NCBI GenBank assembly: GCA_963565915.1 | Contig: OY751491.1 | Coordinates: 3,100,001-3,164,000, forward strand | Direction: 5' to 3' | Origin: Entoloma clypeatum | Lineage: Eukaryota > Basidiomycota > Agaricomycetes > Agaricales > Entolomataceae | DNA: 64,000 bases | Part shown: positions 12,100 through 24,660 of the stretch, piece after piece | How positions within the stretch are numbered: the stretch's first letter is position 1 | How the letters are laid out: the number at the start of each line of letters is the position of its first letter | Notes under the pieces: model-generated | What the model was told of the DNA's origin: nothing | The model's input: the letters and a program-made list of their open reading frames with translations, nothing else | Database searches by the model: none | Made by a program: the position numbers and the translations under genes

Positions 12100-12969
12100 T
12101 CACTCTATGACCCTTTCCGTAGGTTGTCCCAGTACGGCTCTCCTCCACTCCTCGGGGTAGACAGGGGGTTTCCATCCTCTCGGCCTGAACGTTGTCTCAT
12201 CAATAAGTTCTGTTCCCTGTGGCCCAAGTCGCTTAGGACCCTCTGCCAGCGGAGCGGCCTCCGTTGGCTCCGTCATCTCGCGAGCAAATGTGGACTCGTG
12301 GGAGCTCAGATACTTTGAAGGACAGGAGGAAGCAAAAGACCCATCGGAGGGCCATCCAAAGAGAGGTGCGGTATCACCGTCATCGTCAGTGTCCACGTCC
12401 ATACCATCACTCTCTGGTGAAGGATGCCCCCTCTGTGCCATGAGGATGTCGAGCTCGCGTTCTGCGATCTGTGCGAGCTTGAGCTCCAGCATGCTTTCCC
12501 GCACGCGGATATCCTCTTGCGTGAAGGAATCCGGGACAAGCACGAGCCGCGCGCTCCCGTTGGGGGCCTCGATCCATTTGCGGATGGCAGGAGGACTACG
12601 CTGGAGCTTCTTTGGCGTGTGCGGTGCGGTTATGACAGTGCGCTGTTGCTGAGGTGTAGCAGGCATCTGCACAGGGGGGGGAGGGGACGGGGACGCAGAG
12701 ATTTTGAATGAGCTGTCCGGAGAGATGGATGTTATAGACGTCAAGATGGAGCACGAGGAGAATGCTGAGCCTGATCGGGAGGATTCTGAATCTGAGTCAT
12801 CTTGGTGAGGATCGGAAATGGGGCAGGGGGTTGGAGGAGCGGGGCAGGGACAGGTGTAGCCTTCAGGATAGCGCCAGCGGGTGTGTGTGCCTTTGCCTGT
12901 AGCAGAGGGAGAGACGAAGATGATGGCACTTCCTTTGGCGATCGCTTTGGCTTTGCTTCGGGTGAGCAT
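12100..12969 (-). CDS. Hypothetical acidic, Ser/Pro-rich protein
   Basis: Uninterrupted 289-aa frame beginning MLTRSKAKAIAKG. It has a basic N terminus, a Pro/Ser-rich middle, a predicted helical segment (QEDIRVRESMLELKLAQIAE), an acidic patch (DGMDVDTDDDGDT) and a C terminus PVYPEEWRRAVLGQPTERV. No recognised domain. Good frame length and an ATG start support it as real; it is probably intrinsically disordered and nuclear or cytosolic (inference). Confidence 0.6.
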   Translation of the reverse strand: MLTRSKAKAIAKGSAIIFVSPSATGKGTHTRWRYPEGYTCPCPAPPTPCPISDPHQDDSDSESSRSGSAFSSCSILTSITSISPDSSFKISASPSPPPPVQMPATPQQQRTVITAPHTPKKLQRSPPAIRKWIEAPNGSARLVLVPDSFTQEDIRVRESMLELKLAQIAERELDILMAQRGHPSPESDGMDVDTDDDGDTAPLFGWPSDGSFASSCPSKYLSSHESTFAREMTEPTEAAPLAEGPKRLGPQGTELIDETTFRPRGWKPPVYPEEWRRAVLGQPTERVIE

Positions 12970-13363
12970 CGTTGGGTTTCAGGCAAACTCGGGGGGTGAG
13001 ATGGGAGTGTGTTTGTGTTGCTCGCGACAATGAAGCCCATTCAAATAGGTTTTTTTGTTGACCGCCGGGCTTTGACATGGATGACCATTAAGGTAGCTTT
13101 GACATACCTTCGCTTTGCCGTTGACAATGGCCTTTGTCGAGCGTGCCTTTGTGCGCTTTGGTTAGGTGTGGCAGTGTTGCCATGCTGCAAGTTGTCCCTT
13201 TGTCTCCGTGCTTGTTATCGTCCTGAGTTTGGGTTGATTAAATACTATGACTGGACCTAATGAATTGCACTGTGAATTAGTACTTCGCGAATGTCAGAGT
13301 CAAGTCAGAGGCCGAAATATGGAGTCGTGACAGATTCGAGGCTGTGACATTCCACCCACCACC

Positions 13364-14252
13364 ATGCCCGACGACCACATTCAACTTTCGACACCGGAGA
13401 CGGGAGCCGGCGCTGAACCTACCGACGCGCGTGAGAGCTTCGCCGAGGCGCTGGAGCCGACGCCTACCTCAGACGCAGGAACTCCAAACGAGAACACTGA
13501 TTCGCAGACTTCATCCACCACGGACCCAGATTCGACACTGGCGTCAAACGAGGCAGGCTCTGCTTCCCCTTCTTCGACACCTTGGCAGGCCATCTTCTCA
13601 CCTCAATACGGCGCCTACTACTTCTATAACGCCGAAACCCAGCAGACAACATGGGAGAACCCTCTTCTACCCGCCACTACGTCTTCTTCGGCCCAAGGTC
13701 ATTCAGATGAACCAGAAAGTCAGCAAGAGCCTGCTGACGCTGCTATCACCAACCCCGGCGGATATTCCGCCGCCTCCTACGCAGCCATGCAGGCCGCAGC
13801 CGTAGCTGCTGGAATTGATCCCTCTCTTGCTCATCTCGACCCCTCCCTGGCATCCCTTCCCGCATCTTCGACAGGACCAACTGCGCACGGTCTGCCCCCA
13901 ACGTTCACAGCCAAATTCAATGCTCGCACCGGACAATTTACACGTCCCGATGGGCGCGACCCCAGTCACCTCTCTGAGCACGCACGTGCGGCCCGCATGA
14001 GCGAGTTCTACTTCGACGTCAATGCATGGGAACAGCAGTTGGCAGAACAAGGGGGAAGCATACAAGGACTGGAAGAGGGACGAAAAAGAAAACGACCGAC
14101 GAAGAAGGATCTGGTAAGCCTACTAATCATTCGCGACGCCCCCGTCTTTTGATTTTTGGTTACTGATGCATCCTCCCGTGATGGAATAGGAACGCTTCAA
14201 AGAGCAGAAGAGGCTCAAGAAAATCGCCAAGACTGCGTGGTTGCGCACCTAG
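13364..14252 (+). CDS. WW-domain protein, probably splicing-associated
   Basis: Two exons (13364-14113, 14190-14252) give 270 aa. A single WW domain lies at about residues 72-105 (PWQAIFSPQYGAYYFYN, then TQQTTWENP) with both signature Trp residues. A conserved-looking C-terminal block follows (TAKFNARTGQFTR, MSEFYFDVNAWEQQ, KRKRPTKKDLERFKEQKR) ending in AKTAWLRT. A WW domain plus a basic, helical tail suggests binding to Pro-rich partners in the nucleus. The splicing link is inferred from a remembered resemblance to fungal WW proteins with the same tail and is not established here. Confidence 0.8.
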
Positions 14253-17200
14253 ACTTCAATACCGCCACTCCACAACAGCAGAGATAGACTGGTGGCAAAT
14301 ATCTCGTAAAGCAGCATTCTCGGTATGGAACCCCGTGGGTGTCTCGTTCCTTTTTGAACTGCGGACACCACGTCACATCTGTCAAACGTAGATGTTAAAG
14401 TTGGGACTCTGTTACCAGGTTGGGAACCCCGTGTGCGTGCTCTATGTAGGCTGTTTGCACATTAATACAACTATCTCTTCCCTATGTCTATCGAGGCGTC
14501 TGTGACGCTGAGATGTCCAATAACAACCTTACGATCACGGAGAAGAAATGGCTTTGTGCACCACCGCTCAGCTGTCACCCTAAACTCTGCATAGGAGTTG
14601 CGCCACGAGAAGAACTTATACTTTTCCGAGGGGGTCCCTAATATCTCCACAGGGAAGTCTAATCATCACGTTGAAGACCGTTCTCCCACACCCACCGACA
14701 CCACCTTACTTTTGCTGTTGACTTATAGCGTACACAGATTCGACCCGGAAATGGTTCGTCGGCACCTGTGAGTGATTCCGGGAACTAGGGCCCCCTACAT
14801 GGAAGAACTCAATACTCGGTGGCGGTCATGTTGCATTCATTGCAACTGTGCTCTTCTGATGGATGATACCCCTCGAAATGACCTGTACAAATCCTGGCCC
14901 TTCAGACTCGAGGCATGGTCGTGTCTGCCAATGACGGGCGAATTGTCTTTAGTCATTTTGAAGTTTGATGCCCTCTCCTTCACAGCAACTAACGACCCTA
15001 GTGACGCTCATTCGCAAATGGCTATAAAGCTTTCTTCAAGCAAGTTCGGCCTCGCAGCGTGGTATATCTGATCTGGTTCTGCCCCCATGTTCATGACGCG
15101 AGGATTGCAACCTCCTTTCTAGGGCTGCGAAACTTGATATTTCCTGCGTCGTTACCTATTTCTTCAAATAGGGGGCCCTGGAAGAGGCTCTTGAAAAAGT
15201 TCTCATGTAGATCAGAGTGCCATTTCCACTCAACTACATACGCTCAACCCTGCGACGCTCGTTACACAGCCCGCGTCTAGTGTCTGGTTCACTTCACCGG
15301 TTTTGCAGACGTGGCGTCTTTGCGGCGATCATGTATGCATTCCCGAAGTCTGTCAAATATACATAATCCAAGGACACCCGAGGATCCCTGTCCCGCTGGA
15401 TTTCATCACCGGAGTGGCAAACAAAGGGGAAGGAATGTAGAGGGATTCGTCCATGACAGATCCGACAATCGCCATCCAACTATGTGCTATCAGATTCGTG
15501 TCATACGAACTCATGGGCAAACAAGCATACGTGGCTTGCAGAAGCTATCCGAACATCAGAATACTTTGCTTGGCTTCCGAGGGACATCAACGGGATGGTC
15601 AGTGCGGATAATCGAGAGCGATCTGGCCGCTCTCACAAATGCTCCTTTGTCATTTCTCGTTTCCTTCCTCCGACCAATGAGTACTGCCGATAACTGATCT
15701 TCAACCTATCAGGAATTAACCCAAGTTTATTCTTCCCGTTTATTCTCAACCGGGTTCACAGAAACATGACTTATTACCTGGCGCTCATTTCTATCAGGCA
15801 CAGTTTTTCTATCCAGGCTGTGAATCATTCATAGGGAACTCGTTTTACACGTTCCCTTCGTTCAACCACATTTTTGCTGAATTAAACACCTTGCCTGTGA
15901 ATGTCCCCTGGCACCGTCGCTTGAGCTGGAGGACTTCGGGAATGCAAAGCGTTTGACATTCGTCCTTTTCCTCGACTTGTCCTTAGCCACGTGGTTATCT
16001 AGATTATTCCGGGCAGTCTGGTGTCTACCGCGCCGGATAAATTACAAGTACGTCTTGTTTTTGAGTCATAGCACTGAATGTCACCGATGATCATGCAGAT
16101 GTCAGTGTCGTGGCTTTTCTGTCAAGACCGCCGTTCAGCCTATCACACCCGAAACAAAGTACTCAGAGCTCCCCAAAATTCCGTTGAAAATTGTTGAGTG
16201 TCTTCACCAAGTGGACAGTCTGGTCATTTACGAACTTAATGCTAGTAAGGATGTCCCGCGTCCCTGCTTCAGACACATCCAATCTTTATCACCTTGAACC
16301 AAATAACATTTGCATCAAGGGCTCTGCTTTTATTAAATCCAATAGCCTCAAGGCTTTGTGTTTTTTTTTTCCGTCAGAATACTCTGACAAAACCTTCCCC
16401 TGCAGGGTAAGCTACTACCTGGCCCTTTCGATACGCCCGCCTTTGGTCTGACGCGGACGCTTTGCAAGTCCCTTGCCTTGCGTCGGAAGACTCGACGGAA
16501 TTTACTCACGCCGATGCTCTGGAATGGTGTGCTTTCTCCTTTTTCATATTCTTATTCTCGAGAGTCAGTTACCTGCCCAGGCCCTATGATTAGGGTCCGT
16601 CTATGTCTGGTAAGCACAGTGAGCACTTTGACAGCTACAAATTACTTGCGCGTCATCATAGGTTCTACCATCATTATCTTGCTTTCGTGGTGAGTTCAGA
16701 ATATCATGGTTATACATGGAATTTCTCAAGTTTGGAGAACAGGTAGACATTTTTTCAGCACGCAATAGTATTTGACTTGGGCTGTATTTCTTCCATCATG
16801 AATGATTACACGCTTGATGCTCAATGTATTTGCCACTTCATGCTCTACTAATAGATTGGCTGGTCGAAATTCATGATGCGTGGTTTCTTACTGCTGAACT
16901 CTTTCAGCGTTAGTCAAATCCTTGCGCCGTGAGGGCTCCAGATCTATTTTTTTAATGAAACGTCAACCTCATGGGTGCTCTTATAACAAGGTGGCACGGC
17001 GGCCGCTCCGCGTCTGAAATGCAGAGATGTACATATGACGGAGTTTTGTCCTTTCCTTGCTCTCGCTTGGCTGTAACCTGGCTATTAAACTGTCTTTTAG
17101 TCAACCCTTAGTATTAAATTTTATTTCAAGTTGTCGGGCTTTACATATACTCATCCATAATTTACGCGCTTGTGAATTAGGCCGCTCAAAGGACGCGACA
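14253..17200. other. About 3 kb without an intact gene
   Basis: All six frames are repeatedly interrupted. A few stretches read like weathered coding sequence on the plus strand, for example NSFYTFPSFNHIFAELN near 15850 and IPLKIVECLHQVDSLVIYEL near 16185. I could not link them with splice sites or name a family. Probably one or more decayed genes or element remnants. Confidence 0.4.
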
Positions 17201-17231
17201 TGTCACGCAACCGCGTGACATTACGCGGTTG
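17201..17231. promoter_or_regulatory. Two interlocking inverted repeats upstream of the gene at 17289
   Basis: TGTCACGC (17201-17208) pairs with GCGTGACA (17213-17220), loop 4 nt. CAACCGCG (17208-17215) pairs with CGCGGTTG (17224-17231), loop 8 nt. The pairs share 17208 and 17213-17215, so the two hairpins exclude each other. The cluster also holds several CGCG cores. It lies 58-88 nt before the likely start codon, so it may act as a DNA-binding site or a 5'UTR structure. Confidence 0.5.
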
Positions 17232-17288
17232 GATGATGTGGATTCGGATTTGTTTACCACCCCGCCGAATCTCATTTCAATCTCTGCA

Positions 17289-18226
17289 ATGCAGGCTGCG
17301 AGTGCAACCATAATGCATTATCCTTCGACGCCCGCATCCCCTCGCTACTCGCATATCAGCCAGAACTATCGGCCATTGAACTCCTCGCCGCTGGCGTCCC
17401 CGAGCACTCCTGAATCACCTGTGGCAGCGCGTCGGCGGACACAGTACAAAAGTAGAACGCCGAGCACACCTGTGCCTTCTTCGTCGCGTACCTTCACTAA
17501 TTCTCGCGCCATTGGTTCGAGCGGAGGTTCGGTATTCGCTAGTGGGGGGGATAAGGGTTCTTTGTGTCTATCGTCTCTCGACCCACAGAAAGCGTTTCTC
17601 CGGGAGAAATTCAAGGCGCGCTGTTTTGAGAGGGCGGCCAAGGCAAGAGCGAGAGCTATTAAAGGCAGAAGATATCAGAGTGAGGCGAGCAGTGATGGAT
17701 ATGACGAGGCTATGGATGAAGACGAGGAGGAGGATGACGACACTATTATGCACGACGAGGTTTGCTCCATGCTCTCAAGTGGGGTGTCCCTGTTCATATC
17801 ACCGCCAGCTCTTTCGCAGGATAATGGAAAATGCAAATAGGAAGCAGAAGCATTCATTTCGTGTTTCATATGCTTACGAGGTTGGGTCGTCATTCGATCC
17901 CGACATGGACAAAGCTGACGAGTGGGAGCATGAACTCAACAGTTCGTTTCTCGATGTCCAGTCAACCTTTTCCTGCTGAGCGTTTATATGTAGAACAGCA
18001 CGACACGGGTCCTTCATCATCTCAGTCAGATTCAACCGTTAGGCAGGGCATTACTCCTGTCGACCTCGATGATGAAGAGATTGAAGCTTATGCGGAAGAG
18101 TGTGCTAGGCGAGCAGCGCTTGCTGACTTTGAAGATATCCCAGAAGAGGAACTTTTCAATTTCAGTGATGTCGAGGAGTTGGAGGTTCCAAGAGATCCAG
18201 ATGAGGATGTCGAGATGACCCACTGA
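17289..18226 (+). CDS. Hypothetical acidic protein
   Basis: Three exons (17289-17759, 17848-17941, 17994-18226) give 265 aa. Ser/Pro-rich N terminus with phospho-site-like SPxxP runs, a basic helical segment (KAFLREKFKARCFERAAKAR), an acidic stretch (AMDEDEEEDDDT), then a C-terminal acidic helix (DLDDEEIEAYAEECARRAAL). No named domain. The frame continues open upstream of 17289 without an ATG, so an additional 5' exon is possible. The exon 2/3 junction uses GTTCGT, a donor also seen in neighbouring genes. Likely nuclear (inference). Confidence 0.6.
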
Positions 18227-19434
18227 TAAATGGCTGAGGTATCTCGACCCTTGTATATTATTGCTTTTATCTATCGTTCTTACCGAGATAATGATGCTAA
18301 TCCCTTAGATTGAATTGTGCTAGTCATGCTTCCCTTTGAGCACGTACGCCGCGTTCGCGTTATTTGGCCCTGCTTTGTCTTCGCGTACAGATCGACTGCG
18401 TTCTTATGCCGCGCTTTTCGGCGCGTTCACTCGTCTCGGCGAGCTGTTGACATAAACTTGACTGAATCAGTTTTCCAAAGAGCATGAGCACAATCCCGTC
18501 CGTCGATCCCATCTTGTCTCAACTACTTCTTCGATGGCGCCTCCTCTTGTATCGTGCGATACCACCTCTTTCATGCACTGCGTACACCCACGATCGAAAC
18601 CTCGGCCTTTGCGTTGTCCGAGATGTTTGGAGCAGTCCACGAGTGACGTCGGAGGCATAGATTTGGCATCGCGGAATCATCGCGATCGTATAGATGCTTC
18701 TCCTCCTAGCTTTGGTAACGCTAATATTGACATCTATCCATCATGCCGGAGGGTTTCGCTGTAACGAGCTTGAAGACTACTGGTCAAATAGGATTCTCCG
18801 AGCCCTGTTCAAAGCTGACCGATGTCAGCGGGTGTGGTTGTCGCGAACCCGACCATCAATACTATCGGTTGATCCACTCAATCCGTGAATATATCCTTCG
18901 TTTTCCTTACATTGGGAACCTTCTAGGTGGCGCGCTAGTTCTTATTGCGCTTATGGCCCGCCCGTGTGTCCTCCATGCCAAAGGCGGCTAGACACATCAA
19001 AGTGCACGTTTCCTTACTACTCAACCGTCAGCAAGTGACGTCGAAGTGAAGGTCCATGCGATTCTGTGGCGAGGATGGAACTCGCGGCACCAAGCAGGTT
19101 TACCTGTGGTCAGTTCACTTGGGAGGTTGGCCCTGCATCCCAGTGTGAAGGTATGAACCTGACAGTAGTGAGTTCAAGCGTGATCAGAAGCTCTGCAGAT
19201 CCATCTTGACGTTCTTCGAACTTCGTTTGAGGATGGGCTAGAGTGTGGGTCAAGCGTCCGGTCATGCCAAAGTGGTATGCAATTGCTGCGGAGAGATCCG
19301 GGGGAGGGGGATAACATGAGTTTGTATGATTAAGTCCTCGGGGATGAAGAGTTGAAGAGTTATAAGTGCATCAAGTCGTCCCCCAAATCCAATCACTCGT
19401 TCTCTATGTTCTTATCGAATCCCCATCAAAACTC
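18227..19434 (+). other. Mostly intergenic; possible small membrane-protein exon at 18743-18991
   Basis: The frame 18743-18991 encodes CSKLTDVSGCGCREPD, then IREYILRFPYIGNLL and a hydrophobic stretch GGALVLIALMARPCVL ending in a stop. It could be the last exon of a short tail-anchored protein, but no convincing upstream exon was found. A TATA-like TATAAG lies at about 19361, just before the amidase gene. Confidence 0.25.
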
Positions 19435-21495
19435 ATGGTCTGTCCTTTTGGCACGCTTCCCCCTCCATTACTCACTTTCCTTAGTCGCCGCAAACAGTAT
19501 GAACGCCAGTCGGCCCTCGACGCTCTCCCCCCCCTCTACTTCACTCCCCTCTCTTTCCCAGAACTCAAAATACACGCTCTCTCTCTATCCCAACTCGTGT
19601 CGGAATGCAAAGCAGCCACCCTCTCTCCCGCAGAAATACTCCTTCCCTACGCCAAGAAGACCGTCGCCGCCCACAAATTCACCAACTGTATCACCGACTT
19701 CATGTTTGACGAGGCACTCGCCACCAGGACCCTCGCAGATTGGCCCCACAGTCAGATCTCTGAATCCTTCGTCGTCGACCACGATCGCCCACTGCTAGGA
19801 GTCCCAATAAGCATCAAGGGTAACGGATCTCCCCAGACTGTCCAGTTCGGGACTGATTTGACCGTGGACAGACACCGTCGATATCTCTGGCCATGATACT
19901 ACCATTGGATATTCTCGTAATGTTGGGCGTCCCGCCACAACATCCTCGGCCATCGTTCGTCTCCTTCAAGACGCTGGCGCCATAATTCATGTAAAAACCA
20001 CCATCCCCACCGGCCTTCTCAGCCTCGAAACTACCTCCGACCTCTATGGCAACACAACCAATCCATACGATAAGGAACGAACATCCGGCGCATCCACGGG
20101 AGGAGGCGCCTCTCTTCTCGCTTGTGGCGGCAGCAAAATCGAAATTGGCTCGGATCTCGCCGGAAGTGTCAGAATTCCGGCTCATTGGTGCGGCATTTGG
20201 AGTCTGAAGGGCAGCGTTGGAAGGTTTCCGACATGGGGAGTATCCTCTTCCATGGAAGGCCTAGAGGGACTGCCCATCGTTACGGCTCCGCTTGCTGGGA
20301 GCTTGGCTGACCTGGACGAATTTTGGAAGCGCGTCGTGATGGCCGAACCGTGGCGTTATGATCACTCGGTGTGTGATATTCCCTCTCACATTCGACAACC
20401 AACTAAAGGCTATGACGCCCCAGTGCTATCCAATGCCATGGAAATCAGTTAATCTTCGAGAAGATGGGCGGAAATTGAAATGGGGTTTGATGCTTGAAGA
20501 TGGTAACCAACTCCTCCTTTATTGTTTATTTTAATAATAAAAACCTCTGTTAGGTGTCGTACCGCCTTCTCCTGCTTGTGCCCGCGCCCTCTCGATGGTC
20601 GCAACAGCGCTGCGAAAGCAAGGTCACGAAGTTGTGGTATTGTACGTACGCGATTAGTTCGTTGATCCTTGCTGACACTCCTCGATCAAGCTCACCCCCT
20701 GATGTTTCTGAAGGCTTGAAAATCGGCTATCAACTGCTTTTTTCTGATGGGGGTAAGAGTCTCGGAGGTGATGCGCTCAGACAAAACTCAAAGGTTGTTC
20801 GCGTAGGCCAACAAATTCGAAGACAGTTCAGTCCTTCAGAAACGATCTTGGAAGCAACCAGAGGCATTCTTGATCTTCTCGCCCTCCCTCGATTTATAAA
20901 AAGAATTATGGCTTACCTTAGCCGCAGAAGCGATCCAGCATCCGCCAGTGTCCTCCAAATAATGAATGCCAAGTCAGTCATCGAAGAACGCGCCATCGTT
21001 GCGCAACGCGAAGCATACCGCGCGGCCTGGCACCAGAAGTGGACCGAGAGTAGCCTAGACTTCGTTCTCACCGTGCCACACCCGTTCCCTGCATTCAAGA
21101 ATGGCGAGTCTGCCAAGGCAAATCTCATGACTGCGGGATTTACATTGCTCTTCAGTCTGGTAAGAATGATTGCCTGCCCGCGGATCTTAGGTAACTCATC
21201 TCGATTGCGCACGCAGCTCGATTACACAGCGGGCGTTCTCCCTGTCACGTTCGTCAACAAGGAGGTCGATCGTCTGCCAGACGATTTCTTCACGTCTGCG
21301 ACGTATCGCTCCATCAGCCCTGCCATTCGACCAGCTTATGATGTTTACGACGCGGATAGTATGCATGGGCTTCCTCTGGGCGTGCAGGTCGTTGGAAGGA
21401 GGCTAGAAGAGGAGAGAGTTCTTGAAGGGATGAAGATCATCGAAGATGCCTTGAGGGAGGCAGGCAGTGTTTTTGTCGGACAAGTCCAGACGTAA
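19435..21495 (+). CDS. Amidase-signature family hydrolase (fungal amidase)
   Basis: Six exons (19435-19819, 19872-20368, 20424-20502, 20554-20641, 20691-21159, 21217-21495) give 598 aa. The amidase-signature Ser-Ser-Lys triad is visible: Lys128 in GVPISIKD, cis-Ser203 in SGASTGGG, nucleophile Ser227 in GSDLAGSVRIP. The spacings (75 and 24) equal those I recall for mammalian FAAH (142/217/241). The enzyme should hydrolyse an amide bond of a small or acyl amide substrate; the exact substrate cannot be told. The start is uncertain: ATG 19435 is used, but ATG 19407 with a short intron ending at 19484-19485 is also possible. No signal peptide is evident. The family call is very strong. Confidence 0.88.
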
Positions 21496-21930
21496 TTGCT
21501 GTGAGAAATCTCTTTACTACTTCTTATTCCTATGTTATTTTAGTCGTTTCGTTTCGTTCGTTTCGTCGATTACATTTTTATTTCTTTTCCATCTACCGTC
21601 GCATCATTTGAGGTGTGGCATATCTTTCACCATGTTTTAATTCGGTTCTATACAGTATCACTTTGTACAACATCCATCGATTATTCCTAGTACTCTGTGA
21701 CACCTCCCATTCAAAGTTGCAACGATCATAATCTTGCCGTCTACAGGCCATTTTTGTTGTGATGGCCAGCATCTTTTTGACTCATATTGGGACCATAGTT
21801 AACCTCATGGTACCTAAGACACGGTGTTAGTATTTCGCCAGGTCTAGAGGCCAGATTCCAGAATAAGAGCTACAGCTCCGGCAATCAAGCTTGCCCTCTA
21901 TGCGAGACCTAAGATTACACCTCGTACTGA
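21496..21930. other. Convergent intergenic region
   Basis: Contains the 3' ends of two convergent genes and a short TTTCG-type low-complexity stretch near 21545-21570. No gene seen. Confidence 0.5.
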
Positions 21931-24137
21931 TTATGATTCTATCACCACGTCTTGATATCCTCGACCATGATTAAGGGGTTCGTGATCCCTTTCCCATCTC
22001 CTCGCAATGGAATGTCCCTCTTCGATCCCATTTATCGTCAGCCACGCCTCTAGACGCCTCCCCAGCTCACCGCCCCGCCCACCGCAAAAGTCTCCAGTCG
22101 TAACAAGCATCTGCTCCTTCTCCTGCTCCTTTGCGAGTGGTAGCGGCAACCGCGTACTCTTCTTGCGTGGCACAGCTGAGAGTAACACGTTCCGAAATGG
22201 CTCCCCAACATGATTGGAACCATACGATGGGAACTGAGCTTCGGGAACTGGTGGGCTGACTACACCATTTGGAGATGGCTGTCCACCGAGATCTTTGAAC
22301 CAATCTTCATCATGCTCCTCGAGGCCAAGGATGCTATCAATAAGGCCCTCCTCCCAACCGTCCCACTCGACGAAACGGTGGGCCATTCGCAACAGCTGCC
22401 CTGCGGATTCGTAAAACAGCCATTCTCGCGCGGTGGCCGCGAGGTCGACTTGTGCACCGTGCCGGGTGGGGGTGGATACCGATGCCTCAGCTGCGTGACC
22501 AACTTTGACGATGGCTTCGCGGAAGAGTCTGCCAATGAACGGGCTGGATTGCATAAAGGCAGGGAGATGGGCGCATTGCCATAGCGGGCGTGTAGTGGTT
22601 GACTCCCAGTCAATTATGCAGGTCTGCGATGATAAGGTTCAGATAAGTTATAGACGGAGAGAGAGCAAAAATGGAACATACAATTTTTGAGGGGTCCTCG
22701 GCGTCGATGAAAATGTTTTCGAGGCTAAGGTCATGGCAATCCAAACCAAACTGTTCAGGGCTGTCATCAAGTGTCACCTCGACGAGTCGATCCATCAGAG
22801 CCATCCACCTATCCATCTCCTTTTTTACTCGCTCCTCCCGCTGTGCTGTATGTGCAACAAGGAAGGTGCTTCGTTGCATTCGTCGATAATCGCGGTACAT
22901 CACATCACCAGGCCCTTCCCACTCTTCCTCACTCTCCTCGAGATCCCATTCGTCACTGTCGTCACTTTCATCTCCAGGAACAGCCTTTAGACGGTGATGT
23001 CTCGATGACAAAATTTCATCTGGGTCGAGATGGAGTCTGTGAGGTGCTGCTCTGCCTTGGTTCTCGCGGACAACGCCAGTGACTTCACGTTCGGCACAAG
23101 ACGCAAAATATGCATTGGCGGAAGACCAAGGGCCCCGGTTTATCTCGGCGGGGTGTGTCAGCTCTCCTCTGTTTGTGCCGAAGAAGGGCCAGGATACAAT
23201 GGGACCGACGTGAAATTCGCGGCTGATCGAGCGCCCTGACTTTACATCATTCAATCGGGATGTGACGACATTTGAGATATTTGAATTTAATGTGAAGGGA
23301 AACGTCGAGTGAGAAAGGTGAGCGGCTTTGGGGGTAACAGCTGATGAGGCGAGGGGCTGATGCGGATTTGGACCAAAGTACAGTGATCCTATTTCCGAAA
23401 AACGATGCGCGAATAGGGGAAGCACCAAGGAAGCAAGGTTTTCAAGCAGTCTCACAAGATCCTGATAACCAAGAGAGTGGAATACTGTGGCGAGTTGTAC
23501 GCCAGAGGCCTTGGAATGGTTGAATTAGCGGGGGAAGCGTGTTTTCGGGATAAATGTTGAAAGGTACCTTGGACATTAGGATATACTCGCCACCCAGACG
23601 ATTATAAGGGTTTGAATCGTAATGATAAACGGTAGGGACCGGGATATTAGTGTTGTCACGAAGATATTCCATTGTGGCGACTTCGGATTCTGTCTTGTAC
23701 CGAGGCATGTAGCGACGGGCAACGCTGGCGACAAGTTCCGAATGGTCTACTAGCGTAACAAGATACGCCTAAGTTTAAACGTGAGCGATCCATGAGAGGC
23801 GGTCCTCTTGAATCAAACTCACTTTATGAAAAGTTCCTGTGATGCATTGGGATATGAGGGTGAACATGAACGCAGATGAAGCAAGGTCAAACTCACCTGT
23901 TCCGAGGAAGGTAATCCTACCTACATCCATGCCCATTTTTTCGCGAACAACATCCTTGAGGACACGCCTATCAACTTGATACGGAATGGTACCATGCACG
24001 GCGGCATCAGCGCTTGCCTCGCGCCTCCGATCGGCATGCTCAGTGTCCCAATCCCATACCAGTTCCTGTGCACGAGTTGATGGCGGTGACGGCTTTGAGA
24101 CCGAGTTCACCGATGGCTTGCGAGCATTTCCATACAT
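21931..24137 (-). CDS. Aminoglycoside-phosphotransferase-fold (APH) kinase-like protein
   Basis: Five exons (24137-23897, 23836-23823, 23768-23568, 23509-22682, 22623-21931) give 658 aa. N-terminal nucleotide-binding part: FLGTGTFHKAYLV, VARRY, TESEVATMEYLRDNTNIPVP. Catalytic loop FGLDCHDLSLENIFID (HDxxxxN) and metal-binding IIDWES lie in the C-terminal lobe. A large acidic insert separates the lobes (around GDESDDSDEWDLEESEEEW). In fungi this fold phosphorylates small molecules or is related to Aim9-type proteins; the substrate is unknown. The second exon is only 14 nt but completes the glycine-rich loop. The start ATG 24137 is the first in frame; no clear mitochondrial presequence. Confidence 0.82.
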
Positions 24138-24660
24138 AAGAAAGGGGATCGAGAGAGAGAGGGGATATAGGAGTGAATCGTGAAAGCTTTCTAGGGAGAT
24201 AGTGATGGTTGTGGTTAGGTCCTTGCTGGCAGGTGAGAAACTGATAGGGTCCTAGTACGGGGAACTGCGACTGTAATTTCGGCAAGGGTGTTATTATGTA
24301 CTTCACGCCATTAATCACTAGCTTCACTACATAGCGCTCCTCCAATTTTCCACCAGCCAGGACTAATAAGTACTTACCCAACCTTTGTCCTTATCTGATC
24401 GCGTGATGTGAGACCCTGAACCTCTTTGAGCATCCCTGAATTCATATGTCATAGGGCCCTATCATACCCGTGATCTACACTTGAGGTTTCTCGTCTCGAC
24501 TCTCATAGTGTGCTTCGATCATGCAATCCTCTACAACACAGCCATCTCAGTCCTGTGCAGAAAGAACACGGAAATTTGGATTCTGGCCGAAGTTCACTGC
24601 CTCAACATTGCGAACAAGTTTCGGCCCGGGGAATCGATGAAATTAGTACACAGACATGGT
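24138..24660. other. Intergenic, no gene seen
   Basis: Holds the upstream region of the APH-like gene and the 3' flank of the permease gene, both on the minus strand. Short open frames only. Confidence 0.5.

Noticed and set aside
15294..15479. Kinase-like VYLTDFGNA string on the minus strand
   Set aside because: No other kinase motifs (VAIK, HRD, APE) occur nearby in any frame; a nine-residue match is easily chance.
21541..21570. TTTCG-type repeats as a telomere- or satellite-like array
   Set aside because: Only a few irregular units; ordinary 3'-flank low complexity.
23986..24183. Plus-strand frames across the APH-like gene and several other long antisense frames (for example 12290-12652, 38580-38950, 60377-60727)
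   Set aside because: They mirror real exons on the opposite strand and show no codon structure or domains of their own.
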